This document shows, one piece after another, positions 7,389 to 14,934 of a stretch of DNA of 64,000 bases. Location: positions 1,462,267 to 1,526,266 of the forward strand of contig NZ_LMKN01000001.1 in the NCBI RefSeq assembly GCF_001421535.1. The letters are read 5' to 3'. Made by a program: the position numbers and the translations under genes. Position 1 is the stretch's first letter. Every line of letters starts with the position of its first letter. The notes under the pieces are model-generated. The model did not search any database and was not told the origin of the DNA. It saw nothing but the letters and a program-made list of their open reading frames with translations. The stretch comes from Sphingomonas sp. Leaf20. Its GTDB lineage: Bacteria > Pseudomonadota > Alphaproteobacteria > Sphingomonadales > Sphingomonadaceae.

Positions 7389-7972
7389 TGGTCGGCGAAT
7401 ATCCCGACCGCCAGCCGGGGCGGCCGCTCTGGCTGATCACGCTCGCTGACCTCGCGCTGCTGCTGGTCGGATTCTTCGTGCTGTTGCAGGCGACGCAGAC
7501 CGCAGGGGATCGCCCCCTCGCGCCGCGCGCGCTCGCGGCCGGGTTGCGCGAGGGGTTCGGCGCGCCCGCCACCGCAGCGCCCGCCACCGCAACGGCCGGG
7601 ATCGCGCGACCAAGATCGCCAGTGCCGCCCGCGGCCCTGCCCGTTGCGGCGGCCGGCATGCTCGACTTCGCGGTCGGCTCGGCGACGCTGCCGACATCGC
7701 CCGCAGCGCTGGCGGGATGGGCGAGCGACGCGGTCCGCGATCCGCGCGTCCAGTTGACCGTGACCGGGTCGGTCGACGGCACGCCCGGCGATGTCGACCC
7801 CGTCACGCGCAGCGCGGCGATCCTCGCCTCCGACCGTGCGCGCGCCGTCGCCGCCGCGATCGCGCGCGTTGCCCCCGGACGCGTGACGCTCGCGACGTCA
7901 CCGACCTCCGGCCGCCGCGCCGCCATCGTAACCCAAGCCTTTGTCGGCGAACCGCCAAGGACCCCCTCATGA
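7388..7972 (+). CDS. motB: MotB/PomB-like stator protein, compact
   Basis: One membrane helix near residues 13-36 contains LITLADLALLLVGFFVLLQA. The aspartate in LAD is at the place of the ion-binding residue of MotB/PomB, and the helix reads closest to PomB. A low-complexity Ala/Pro linker follows. The C-terminal part (about residues 95-190) resembles a reduced OmpA-like peptidoglycan-binding domain: GSVDG replaces the usual GHTD motif, while an LASDRARAVAAAI helix is kept. The product is 194 residues, shorter than typical MotB. The start overlaps the motA stop and the end overlaps flgA. Confidence 0.75.
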   Translation: MVGEYPDRQPGRPLWLITLADLALLLVGFFVLLQATQTAGDRPLAPRALAAGLREGFGAPATAAPATATAGIARPRSPVPPAALPVAAAGMLDFAVGSATLPTSPAALAGWASDAVRDPRVQLTVTGSVDGTPGDVDPVTRSAAILASDRARAVAAAIARVAPGRVTLATSPTSGRRAAIVTQAFVGEPPRTPS

Positions 7973-8499
7973 TGCTCGCCTTGTTGATGATCGCTGCCGG
8001 TGCACCGTCCGCCGGCTTCCAGGATATCGCCGCGCTCGATCGCTCGGTCTCGGCCTTTACCGGCCGCCCCACCGGTGCCGAGGGCGGTGCACGGACGTCG
8101 GTCGATTCGCGCTTGCGGCTCGCGAAATGCCCGACCGTCTCGATGTCGTGGCGGACCGAGGCGCATGATGCGGTCGTCGTCGCCTGTGCCGGACCAGCGT
8201 GGCGCATTTTCGTCCCCGTCATCCGGCCGGCAAATGCCCCCGCGCCGCAGCCGGGGGCCGCACCCGCCGGCGGATCGAGCGTCGCGTTCGTCGCCAAGGC
8301 GCCGCCCGTCATCCGTCGCGGCGATCCGATCGTGATCGAGGCCGGCACCGAGGGCTTCTCGATCAGCCGCGAGGGGGTCGCGATGGCCGATGCCGCGCCC
8401 GGCGCGCGCTTCATGGTCAAGGTCGACGACACGCGCACCCCCGTCCAGGCGATCGCGGTCGCGAGCGGCCGCGCGACGCTCCCTGGCTGGGCGAATTAA
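7969..8499 (+). CDS. flgA: FlgA, P-ring assembly chaperone
   Basis: FlgA is a periplasmic chaperone for FlgI. The first ATG of the ATGATG at 7969-7974 overlaps the motB-like stop and gives 176 residues with a signal peptide (LALLMIAAGAPSAG). The C-terminal SAF-type domain is recognisable: PPVIRRGDPIVIEAGTEGFS, then GVAMADAAPGARFMVKVDD and GRATLPGW. The N-terminal half has two cysteines (AKCPTV, VVACAG), which could form a disulfide as in other FlgA proteins. The sequence is divergent, but domain and position support the call. Confidence 0.85.
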   Translation: MMLALLMIAAGAPSAGFQDIAALDRSVSAFTGRPTGAEGGARTSVDSRLRLAKCPTVSMSWRTEAHDAVVVACAGPAWRIFVPVIRPANAPAPQPGAAPAGGSSVAFVAKAPPVIRRGDPIVIEAGTEGFSISREGVAMADAAPGARFMVKVDDTRTPVQAIAVASGRATLPGWAN

Positions 8500-8505
8500 T
8501 TTTGT

Positions 8506-8532
8506 TAAAGCTTTTGCGCATCCGGCCGTTTC
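8506..8532 (+). promoter_or_regulatory. Sigma-28 (FliA) promoter of flgM
   Basis: TAAAGCTT (8506-8513), 11 bases, then GCCGTTTC (8525-8532). This closely fits the sigma-28 consensus TAAAGTTT-N11-GCCGATAA. It lies 33 bases before the flgM ATG. The same architecture precedes fliC and fliD, which supports it. Confidence 0.85.
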
Positions 8533-8565
8533 CTCCTCTGTCAGCGAGAACCAGAGGGTGCAGAC

Positions 8566-8919
8566 ATGGTGGAATCGATCGGTGCGAAGCCGTTAACGGG
8601 CGGAGAGCGCAGCGTCGCGCGGATCGCCGCGACGATGCCAGCCGTGCAGACTGCGGTGCAGACTGGCGTACAGACGTCGGCGCAGATCGGGGCGCAGATC
8701 GGGGCACAGCCCGCGGCCCGGCAGGTCGAAGCCAAGCCCTCCGCCACCTCGTCGATCGCGCTCGCGCAGACGATGGCCGCCGCCGCACCGATCAACGAGG
8801 CGCGCGTCGCCGCGGTCAAGAAGGCGGTCGCCAACGGCACTTTCCCGATCCTGCCCGCGACCATCGCCGACCGTCTTCTCGCCTTCAAACTGGAATGGGC
8901 CCCGCATGACAAGGCGTGA
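8566..8919 (+). CDS. flgM: FlgM, anti-sigma-28 factor
   Basis: The C-terminal region (INEARVAAVKKAVANGTFPI, then TIADRLLAFKLEW) matches the FlgM domain that binds FliA until the hook is complete and FlgM is exported. Residues 26-49 are six tandem four-residue units (AVQT, AVQT, GVQT, SAQI, GAQI, GAQP) encoded by a 12-base repeat. This makes the linker longer than usual (117 residues in total). Transcription probably starts at the sigma-28 promoter at 8506-8532, which gives the usual negative feedback. The 3' end overlaps flgN by 14 bases. Confidence 0.85.
   Translation: MVESIGAKPLTGGERSVARIAATMPAVQTAVQTGVQTSAQIGAQIGAQPAARQVEAKPSATSSIALAQTMAAAAPINEARVAAVKKAVANGTFPILPATIADRLLAFKLEWAPHDKA
8641..8712 (+). 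repeat. Six 12-base tandem repeats within flgM
   Basis: Six units of 12 bases begin at 8641, 8653, 8665, 8677, 8689 and 8701. Each has the form (G/S)xCAG(A/C)x and encodes x-V/A-Q-T/I/P. All are in frame, so copy-number change would alter linker length without a frameshift. Confidence 0.85.
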
Positions 8920-9223
8920 CGCACTCGTCCGCGTGATCGACGCGCTGCACGCTGAGATCGCCGCGCTCAAATCGAACGACGTCAGCGCGCTCGAGCGCGC
9001 GACCGCGGCCAAGCTCGACGGTATCAGTGCAGTGGCGACGCTGGGGACCGGTCCCGCCGGCCCCGAGCTGCGCGAGCTCGCGGACGAGGCGAACCGCCTC
9101 AACGAGACCTGCCGCATCTATACCAACCTGATGGCGGCAAATGTCCGCCGCCGCCTGCAAACCTTGACCGGCGAGGGCGGCATTGCCGGCTATCGCCCGC
9201 GCATGGGTGCCGCCTACGCCTGA
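8906..9223 (+). CDS. flgN: FlgN-like export chaperone
   Basis: A 105-residue, mostly helical protein (RVIDALHAEIAALKSNDVSA, then ELADEANRLNETCRIYTNLM). Its position directly after flgM and its length fit FlgN, the cytoplasmic chaperone for the hook-filament junction proteins FlgK and FlgL. The helix LNETCRIYTNLMAANVRRRL is in the place of the conserved FlgN C-terminal segment. It overlaps flgM, so it is probably translated from the same sigma-28 transcript. Sequence similarity in this family is low, so context carries part of the call. Confidence 0.72.
   Translation: MTRRDALVRVIDALHAEIAALKSNDVSALERATAAKLDGISAVATLGTGPAGPELRELADEANRLNETCRIYTNLMAANVRRRLQTLTGEGGIAGYRPRMGAAYA
9178..9189. promoter_or_regulatory. 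Candidate activator half-sites upstream of the flhA-operon promoter
   Basis: CGGCATTGCCGG is a tight dyad of the same CGGCA/TTGCCG motif seen near flgB. Another CGGCAA lies at 9135-9140. Both are inside the 3' end of flgN, 56-110 bases before the sigma-54 element at 9245. An enhancer role is inferred. Confidence 0.4.
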
Positions 9224-9244
9224 TCGCGACGGTCGCGCCAGAAC

Positions 9245-9260
9245 TGGCACGCCCCTTGCT
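9245..9260 (+). promoter_or_regulatory. Sigma-54 promoter of the transglycosylase-flhA-fliA operon
   Basis: TGGCACGCCCCTTGCT is a perfect -24/-12 element (GG-N10-GC) in the gap after flgN. The predicted start near 9271 gives a 25-base leader to the ATG at 9296. Confidence 0.9.
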
Positions 9261-9295
9261 GAGTAACGTCCTGAAACAGGGACATTACACGCGGG

Positions 9296-10162
9296 ATGAC
9301 CGTCAATCCTATCACTACCGGCCGGATCCAGTCCGCGATCGCGCTTGCGAGCAGCAAGACGGGCGTGGATTTCGGCTATCTGCTCGGCCAGGCGAAGCTC
9401 GAAAGCGGGCTTAACGCCAATGCCAAGGCGGGCACGTCGAGCGCGTCGGGCCTGTACCAGTTCATCGAACAGAGCTGGCTCGCGGTCGTCAAGAAGCACG
9501 GCGCCGAGCATGGTCTCGGCTGGGCGGCGGACAGCATCGGTCAGTCGTCGGGCGGGCATCTCGGCGTCGCGGATGCCGGCACGCGCCAGGCGATCCTCGC
9601 GCTGCGCAACGATCCCGCCGCCGCCTCGATGATGGCGGCCGAGCATGCGTCGGACAACAAGGACGCGCTCGAGGGCAAGCTCGGCCGCGCGGCGACCGGC
9701 ACCGACCTCTACATGGCGCATTTCCTGGGGCTCGGCGGCGCGTCGAAGTTCCTGACGACGATGCAGTCCAATCCGGATGCGACCGGCGCCGCGCTGTTCC
9801 CCTCCGCCGCGCGCGCCAATCGCGGCGTCTTCTACGAACCCAACGGCAACCCGCGCTCGCTGTCGCAGATCTATGCGCGTTTCGCCGACAAGCTCGGCAG
9901 CGCCGCCGCCGGCGCGACCGGTTCGGCGACGACCGGCTCGGTCCGGTTCGCCGCGCAGGCGCTCGACATGGACGGCAGCACGGTCGTCACCGGCAACAAC
10001 GAAAGCGCCGAGGACGCGCTCGCCTGGGCGACGTCGACGATGGGCCGGTTCGGCACCCGGAACGCGAGCTTCAATGCGGGCCAGAATTCGGCGAGCCTGC
10101 TCCGCCCGACGCCCGACACCGCGCGGCTCGCCTATCTGATGCTCGCAAAGATGGGGGGCTGA
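9296..10162 (+). CDS. Flagellar-locus lytic transglycosylase (SLT fold)
   Basis: Residues 15-75 carry an SLT-type transglycosylase signature: LGQAKLESGLNANAKAGTSS with the catalytic glutamate in LES, then SGLYQFIEQSW. The 288-residue protein has no clear signal peptide, so export may use the flagellar system or another route. It probably opens peptidoglycan for rod growth, the task done by the FlgJ muramidase domain in enterobacteria or by SltF in Rhodobacter. It is the first gene after the sigma-54 promoter, and flhA starts 4 bases after it. Confidence 0.85.
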   Translation: MTVNPITTGRIQSAIALASSKTGVDFGYLLGQAKLESGLNANAKAGTSSASGLYQFIEQSWLAVVKKHGAEHGLGWAADSIGQSSGGHLGVADAGTRQAILALRNDPAAASMMAAEHASDNKDALEGKLGRAATGTDLYMAHFLGLGGASKFLTTMQSNPDATGAALFPSAARANRGVFYEPNGNPRSLSQIYARFADKLGSAAAGATGSATTGSVRFAAQALDMDGSTVVTGNNESAEDALAWATSTMGRFGTRNASFNAGQNSASLLRPTPDTARLAYLMLAKMGG

Positions 10163-10166
10163 ACCC

Positions 10167-12227
10167 ATGAACCGCCTGCTCTCCAACGCGCGCGCATCGG
10201 TCCTGCCGCTCGCGATCCTGATGCTCGTGCTCGTCATGGTCGTGCCGATCCCGGCGTTCATGCTCGACATCTTCTTCGTCGCGAACATCGCGATCAGCCT
10301 CGCGGTGCTGATGGTCGCGCTCAACGCGCAGAAGCCGCTCGATTTCTCCGCCTTCCCGACCGTGCTGCTGTTCGCGACGCTGTTCCGCCTGGGCCTCAAC
10401 GTCGCCTCGACGCGGATCGTGCTCGTCCACGGCCATGAGGGCGAGAGCGCGGCGGGTCACGTGATCGAGGCGTTCGGGACGTTCCTGATCGGTGGCGATT
10501 ACGTCGTCGGCATCTTCGTCTTCGCGATCCTGATGATCATCAACATGATCGTCGTCACCAAGGGCGCGGGCCGCGTCTCCGAGGTCAGCGCGCGCTTCAC
10601 GCTCGACGCGCTCCCCGGCAAGCAGATGGCGATCGACGCCGATCTCAACGCCGGCCTCATCACCCCCGACGAGGCGAAGGCGCGCCGTATCGAGGTGTCG
10701 ACCGAGGCCGATTTCTACGGCTCGATGGACGGCTCGTCGAAGTTCGTGAAGGGCGACGCGGTCGCGGCCATGCTGATCCTCGCCGCCAACATCATCGGCG
10801 GTCTGATCCTCGGCCCCGTCAGCCACGGCATGACGATCGCCGATGCCGCGCACAACTACATCCTGCTCGCGATCGGCGACGCGCTTGTCGCACAGCTGCC
10901 CTCGCTGATGCTGTCGATTGCCGCCGCGTCGATCGTCACGCGCGTCACCTCGGACAAGGATCTCGCCGGCCAGATCGGCGGCCAGTTCGGATCCCCGCGC
11001 ACCTGGACGCCCGTCGCGGTCATCCTCGCGCTGCTCGGCGTCCTGCCCGGGATGCCGCACATGGTGATCCTGCCCGCCGCGGCGATCGCCGGGTTCGCGG
11101 CATGGAAGCTGCGTCAGATCGAGCGTCGCCCCGCCCCCGTCGTCATCGCCCCCGTCGAGGCGATCGACCAGTCGAAGATCGGCTGGGACGAGGTCACCGA
11201 CGGCATGCAGGTCAATCTCGACATCGGCTACGGCCTGGTGCCGCTGGTCGACGACCGCCGCGGATCGCCGCTGATGGGCCGCATCACCGGCGTCCGTCGC
11301 CAGCTGTCGAAGGAACTCGGCTTCGTCATCCCGCAGGTCCGCGTCCGCGACGACATCAACCTTGCCCCCTATGTCTACCGCATCATCGTCAACGGCGTCG
11401 TCGTCGGCGAGGACACCGTGTCGCCCGACGACATGCTCGCGCTCGACACCGGCCAGGCGTTCGGCTCGCTGATCGGCAAGACCACCAAGGATCCGACCTT
11501 CGGGCTCGACGCGACCTGGATCTCGACCGCGGACGCGGATGCGGCGACCGGCGCGGGCTATCTCGTCGTCGATCCCGGCACCGTGGTCGCGACGCATCTC
11601 AACCACATGCTCGGCCAGAACGCGTCCGAGCTGCTCGGCCCCGACGAGGTCCAGGCGCTGCTCGACGGGCTGAAGGAGCGCGCGACACAGCTCGTCACCG
11701 CGCTCGCGCCGATCCCGATCACCACGCTGACGCAGGTCCTGAAGGGCCTGCTCGCCGAGAACATCCCGCTCAAGGAATTCCGCAGCATCGCCGCCGCGAT
11801 CGCGGTCGCAGCCCAGCGCAGCCAGGATGCCGAGGAGATCATCGAACTGATCCGCCCGCGTCTCGGCGCGCTGATCATCCAGAAGCTGTGCGGGATGCGC
11901 GAGCCGCTCCGCGTGATGACGCTCGAGGGGCATCTCGAAGGGCTGCTCGGCCAGGCGATGCGCGCCGACCAGTCGCGCCGCCACGTCATCGAACCCGATC
12001 TCGGCCGCCGCATCGTCGAGGCGCTGCAGAGCGCCGCGCAGCCGCTGATCGCCGAGGCCAAGCCGTTCGCGCTGGTCGTCCAGCCCGCGATCCGCCTCGC
12101 GATCCGCAAGCTGGTCCGCACCTGCCTGCCCGATACCCCGGTCATGTCGTTCTTCGAAGTGCCCGAGGACAAGGCGGTCGAGGTCGTCGCGGTCATCGGC
12201 GCACCGCAGCAGGCGCTGGCCGCATGA
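10167..12227 (+). CDS. flhA: FlhA, flagellar type III export gate protein
   Basis: FlhA forms the nonameric export gate. At 686 residues it has normal length: an N-terminal membrane half with about eight helices (LPLAILMLVLVMVVPIPAFM onward, including the FHIPEP-type block PLDFSAFPTVLLFATLFRLG), and a cytoplasmic half from about residue 330. The cytoplasmic loop contains GRVSEVSARFTLDALPGKQM, and the ADLNAGLITPDEAKARR signature follows. The stop overlaps the fliA start (ATGA). It is transcribed from the sigma-54 promoter at 9245. Confidence 0.97.
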   Translation: MNRLLSNARASVLPLAILMLVLVMVVPIPAFMLDIFFVANIAISLAVLMVALNAQKPLDFSAFPTVLLFATLFRLGLNVASTRIVLVHGHEGESAAGHVIEAFGTFLIGGDYVVGIFVFAILMIINMIVVTKGAGRVSEVSARFTLDALPGKQMAIDADLNAGLITPDEAKARRIEVSTEADFYGSMDGSSKFVKGDAVAAMLILAANIIGGLILGPVSHGMTIADAAHNYILLAIGDALVAQLPSLMLSIAAASIVTRVTSDKDLAGQIGGQFGSPRTWTPVAVILALLGVLPGMPHMVILPAAAIAGFAAWKLRQIERRPAPVVIAPVEAIDQSKIGWDEVTDGMQVNLDIGYGLVPLVDDRRGSPLMGRITGVRRQLSKELGFVIPQVRVRDDINLAPYVYRIIVNGVVVGEDTVSPDDMLALDTGQAFGSLIGKTTKDPTFGLDATWISTADADAATGAGYLVVDPGTVVATHLNHMLGQNASELLGPDEVQALLDGLKERATQLVTALAPIPITTLTQVLKGLLAENIPLKEFRSIAAAIAVAAQRSQDAEEIIELIRPRLGALIIQKLCGMREPLRVMTLEGHLEGLLGQAMRADQSRRHVIEPDLGRRIVEALQSAAQPLIAEAKPFALVVQPAIRLAIRKLVRTCLPDTPVMSFFEVPEDKAVEVVAVIGAPQQALAA

Positions 12228-13003
12228 GCGCCGAACCGATGAAAGCCGCGTTCGACAACGCCCGCCCCGCGCGCGCCGGCGAAATCCCGGCGGGGCCGCT
12301 CACCTATCGCCCCCAGCAACGCCCCGGCGGCGACCCCGACCAGCTCGTCAAACAGCATCTCGCGATGGTCCGCCGGATCGCGTGGCACGTGCATGGCAGC
12401 ATGAGCAGCATCGTCGAGGTCGAGGACCTCGTGCAGGTCGGCCTCGTCGCGCTGGTCGAGGCGGCGGCCGGCTTCGAGGAGCGCGGCACGCCGTTCAAGG
12501 CCTATGTCGCGACCCGCCTGCGCGGCGCGATGATCGACGAACTGCGGCGCCAGGCGACGACGACGCGCGGCGCGATGCGCCGCCGCCGCCAATATGCCGA
12601 CGCCATTTCAACGCTCACCGCCCAGACGGGCAAGGCCCCGGGAGAAGACATGATCGCCCAGCATATCGGCGTCAGCATCGACAAGCTGCGCAGCGACTAT
12701 GTGACCGCGGACGCGATCCGGTTCGATTCGATCGACGAGGTCTATGCCGACGACATGCCGTGGTTCGCCGACAACACGCCCGACGCGTTCGAACAGCTCG
12801 CCGACAGCGACCTGCGCGACGCGCTGATCGCCGCGATCACCGCGCTGCCCGAACGCGAGGCGCAGGTGATCCAGCTTTATTATGTCGAGGAAATGAACCT
12901 CGAGGAGATCGGCGCGGTCTTCGACATCGGCGCCGCGCGCGTCTGCCAGATCAAGGCATCCGCGCACGCGAAACTGAAACGCGCGCTGGCGCGGAAAGTC
13001 TGA
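12224..13003 (+). CDS. fliA: FliA, RNA polymerase sigma-28 factor
   Basis: The 259-residue protein has region 2 (LVKQHLAMVRRIAWHVHGSM, VEVEDLVQVGLVALVEAAAG, TRLRGAMIDELRR), region 3, and region 4 (LPEREAQVIQLYYVEEMNLE plus the helix IGAVFDIGAARVCQIKASAH). It directs RNA polymerase to the TAAAG-N-GCCG promoters seen before flgM, fliC and fliD, and is held by FlgM until the hook is finished. The ATG overlaps the flhA stop. Placing fliA under a sigma-54 promoter is the classic two-tier cascade. Confidence 0.95.
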   Translation: MSAEPMKAAFDNARPARAGEIPAGPLTYRPQQRPGGDPDQLVKQHLAMVRRIAWHVHGSMSSIVEVEDLVQVGLVALVEAAAGFEERGTPFKAYVATRLRGAMIDELRRQATTTRGAMRRRRQYADAISTLTAQTGKAPGEDMIAQHIGVSIDKLRSDYVTADAIRFDSIDEVYADDMPWFADNTPDAFEQLADSDLRDALIAAITALPEREAQVIQLYYVEEMNLEEIGAVFDIGAARVCQIKASAHAKLKRALARKV

Positions 13004-13109
13004 GCCACGGCAATCGGCGGCCCCGTATCTGTATCGGCAGGGCCGAAGCCCGCACCGGTTCCTTCGCTGCATTGTGAGACTTGACGGGTCGAGCGACCGC
13101 TCCCCGTCG

Positions 13110-13133
13110 TCATCCTCATCCTCATCCTCATCC
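13110..13133 (+). repeat. TCATCC tandem repeat, four units
   Basis: Four perfect copies of TCATCC, flanked by CG and TGACC. The block looks like an expanded half of the CGTCATCCTGAC arm of the nearby palindromic repeat. No coding role is visible. Confidence 0.8.
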
Positions 13134-13304
13134 TGACCAAGGCCGGGCTATTGCACCGTGCCCGGGGCGACGAAGGGATCGCAGAGCCATCGCTGTCCCG
13201 GCCCACGGTCGCCCCGACGTTGCCCCCGGTATTCGGCGGGGCGCCCGGCGGTCTGCATCGGCGAGCGTTTCGCGTGCGTCGAGCCGGCTACCCCGAAAAC
13301 CGTC

Positions 13305-13386
13305 CGTCATCCTGACGAAAGTCAGGACCCAGAGCCAAGACCGGCACCGCGTGTAATCCTGGGTCCTGACTTTCGTCAGGATGACG
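13305..13386. repeat. 82-base palindromic repeat, copy 1
   Basis: Two perfectly inverted 28-base arms (13305-13332 and 13359-13386, beginning CGTCATCCTGAC and ending in the reverse) surround a 26-base centre. Each arm contains its own small hairpin, CCTGAC-GAAA-GTCAGG. Copies of the same total length are at 55996-56077 and 60255-60336. Confidence 0.9.
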
Positions 13387-13483
13387 AGGACGGATAGGTG
13401 GTCATGAATAGGTAGCCACGGAGAGACGGCGGCGGATAAGCGACTACAGACAAATGCCCCGCCCGCCCCTCGCCCCGACGCAC

Positions 13484-13514
13484 AAAAACCCCGGCGGCCT
13501 GAAGCCACCGGGGT
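13484..13514 (-). terminator. Rho-independent terminator of fliC
   Basis: On the minus strand an 11-base stem, ACCCCGGTGGC with GCCGCCGGGGT (one mismatch) around TTCAG, is followed by a run of five T. It lies 77 bases after the fliC stop. Confidence 0.88.
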
Positions 13515-13590
13515 CTGCGCATCCCGTTGCCGGGACGGTCCGACTGGCGCCGACACCCACATGGGGGGCGGTGCCGGCGCCGGGATCGGA

Positions 13591-14691
13591 TTACTGAAGC
13601 AGCTTCAGCACGCCCTGCTGGCTCTGGTTCGCCTGTGCGAGCATCGCGGTCGACGCCTGGCTCAGGATCTGCGCCTTGGCGAGCGCGGTCGTCTCGGCCG
13701 AGAAGTCAGCGTCCTCGATGCGGCTTTTGGCGTCCGACAGGTTGGTTACGTTGGTCGTCAGGTTATTGACAACCGACTGCATGCGGTTCTGTGCTGCACC
13801 CAATCCCGCCCGGACAGAGTTTACTGTAGCCAGCAAGTCGTCAACGTTGCTCAACGTCGTCTCTGCGGCATTCGTTGCCGAGTTATCGACGCCCTTCTGT
13901 GCCGCAGCGAGCGTCAAATCCGCCGCCTCTGACGCCGCTTTGCTCCCTGGCGTGGTATCGTCGCCGATAGCTGCCTTAGCCGCATCGACCGCGTCCTGTT
14001 CAGCGGTAACGTCAGTCTGTCCCTTAGCGTTAGCAATCGCCAAGGCCGTTTCTTTGTCGTTGAGGGTCTGAAGATCTTGCTTATAGGTCCCCTTGGCCGC
14101 GACCTGTTCGCCCTTTGCGAGCTCCAACGCGTCTGAGGCTGGTACACTACCTGCCACGTTAAGCTTTCCGGCCAAATTAGTCGCACTGATCGAGTCAATC
14201 TTCAATTCAACCGTATCAGTCGAATTTGCACCGACTTGAATATTCAGAGTCCTGCTGTTTGCGTCCGTGCCGGATGTATCAAACAGCTTAACACCGTTAA
14301 AGGCTGTCTTGTCCAAGACGTCGCTAATTTGGCTAGTCAGCGCAGAGATTTCCGTCTGAATATTTGCCCGGTCATCACTGCCATAAGTACCGCTCTTAGC
14401 CTGCACTGTCAGCTCGCGTACGCGCTGCAGCATATTGGTGACCTCGCTCAAGGCACCGTCGGCAGTCTGCGCCAAGGCCATACCATCGTTAGCATTGCGA
14501 ACGGCCTGATTCATGCCACGGATCTGCGAGGTCATCGAAGTCGAAATGGCGAGGCCGGCGGCGTCGTCCTTGGCCGAATTGATACGCTTGCCGGTCGACA
14601 GACGCTCCATCGCAGTCGACAGCTGCGAGTTCGCGCTCATCGACGCATTGGCGGCGCGCAGCGACGAGATGTTGGTCCCGATAACAGTCAT
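13591..14691 (-). CDS. fliC: Flagellin FliC
   Basis: The filament subunit, 366 residues. The N-terminal D0/D1 region ([60 protein letters not shown]) and the C-terminal D1/D0 region ([40 protein letters not shown]) are canonical. The middle (about residues 140-285) is a variable domain rich in Ala, Asp and Lys. Its codons are visibly more A/T-rich than the rest of the locus. A GGAG ribosome site precedes the ATG. The gene is monocistronic, with a sigma-28 promoter and a strong terminator. Confidence 0.97.
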   Translation of the reverse strand: MTVIGTNISSLRAANASMSANSQLSTAMERLSTGKRINSAKDDAAGLAISTSMTSQIRGMNQAVRNANDGMALAQTADGALSEVTNMLQRVRELTVQAKSGTYGSDDRANIQTEISALTSQISDVLDKTAFNGVKLFDTSGTDANSRTLNIQVGANSTDTVELKIDSISATNLAGKLNVAGSVPASDALELAKGEQVAAKGTYKQDLQTLNDKETALAIANAKGQTDVTAEQDAVDAAKAAIGDDTTPGSKAASEAADLTLAAAQKGVDNSATNAAETTLSNVDDLLATVNSVRAGLGAAQNRMQSVVNNLTTNVTNLSDAKSRIEDADFSAETTALAKAQILSQASTAMLAQANQSQQGVLKLLQ

Positions 14692-14756
14692 GAGTGATCT
14701 CCTTCATGCCGGCTATCCCGCCGCCCCCATGGCGAAGGACCGAGCCGTCAGGATGG

Positions 14757-14783
14757 GTAACGGCCGCCCCGCGCCGGGCTTTA
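14757..14783 (-). promoter_or_regulatory. Sigma-28 (FliA) promoter of fliC
   Basis: On the minus strand: TAAAGCCC (14783-14776), 11 bases, GCCGTTAC (14764-14757). This closely matches the sigma-28 consensus with exact spacing. It gives a leader of about 57 bases before the fliC ATG. Confidence 0.88.
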
Positions 14784-14858
14784 GGAAAAAAATCTGCGCC
14801 TCGCGCACCGGCGTGGCGCGCTCCCGTACACGCGCGCGCGAACGCGCCCGGAAATAGT

Positions 14859-14874
14859 TTGCCGCGATGCGGCA
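14859..14874. promoter_or_regulatory. Possible activator dyad before the sigma-54 regulator gene
   Basis: TTGCCGCGATGCGGCA contains the TTGCCG half-site and a perfect 6-base dyad (TGCCGC/GCGGCA, 14860-14874). It lies 61 bases before the regulator ATG and about 75 bases upstream of the fliC promoter. It could serve autoregulation, but no -24/-12 element accompanies it. Confidence 0.35.
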
Positions 14875-14934
14875 CGATTTAACCGGGAATTTACCAGCAA
14901 GGCCGCATTCCCCGAATCGTCACAGGGGGACTTC

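Larger units (their letters stand above)
13004..13590. other. Intergenic region between fliA and fliC
   Basis: 587 bases without a supported gene. It holds a 6-base tandem repeat (13110-13133), an 82-base palindromic repeat (13305-13386) and the fliC terminator (13484-13514). Several short open frames cross it, but they are interrupted by these repeats and show no family similarity. Confidence 0.7.

Noticed and set aside
10071..11984. A 637-codon minus-strand frame opposite flhA
   Set aside because: The Arg/Asp/His-rich translation is typical of antisense shadows; flhA is complete on the plus strand.
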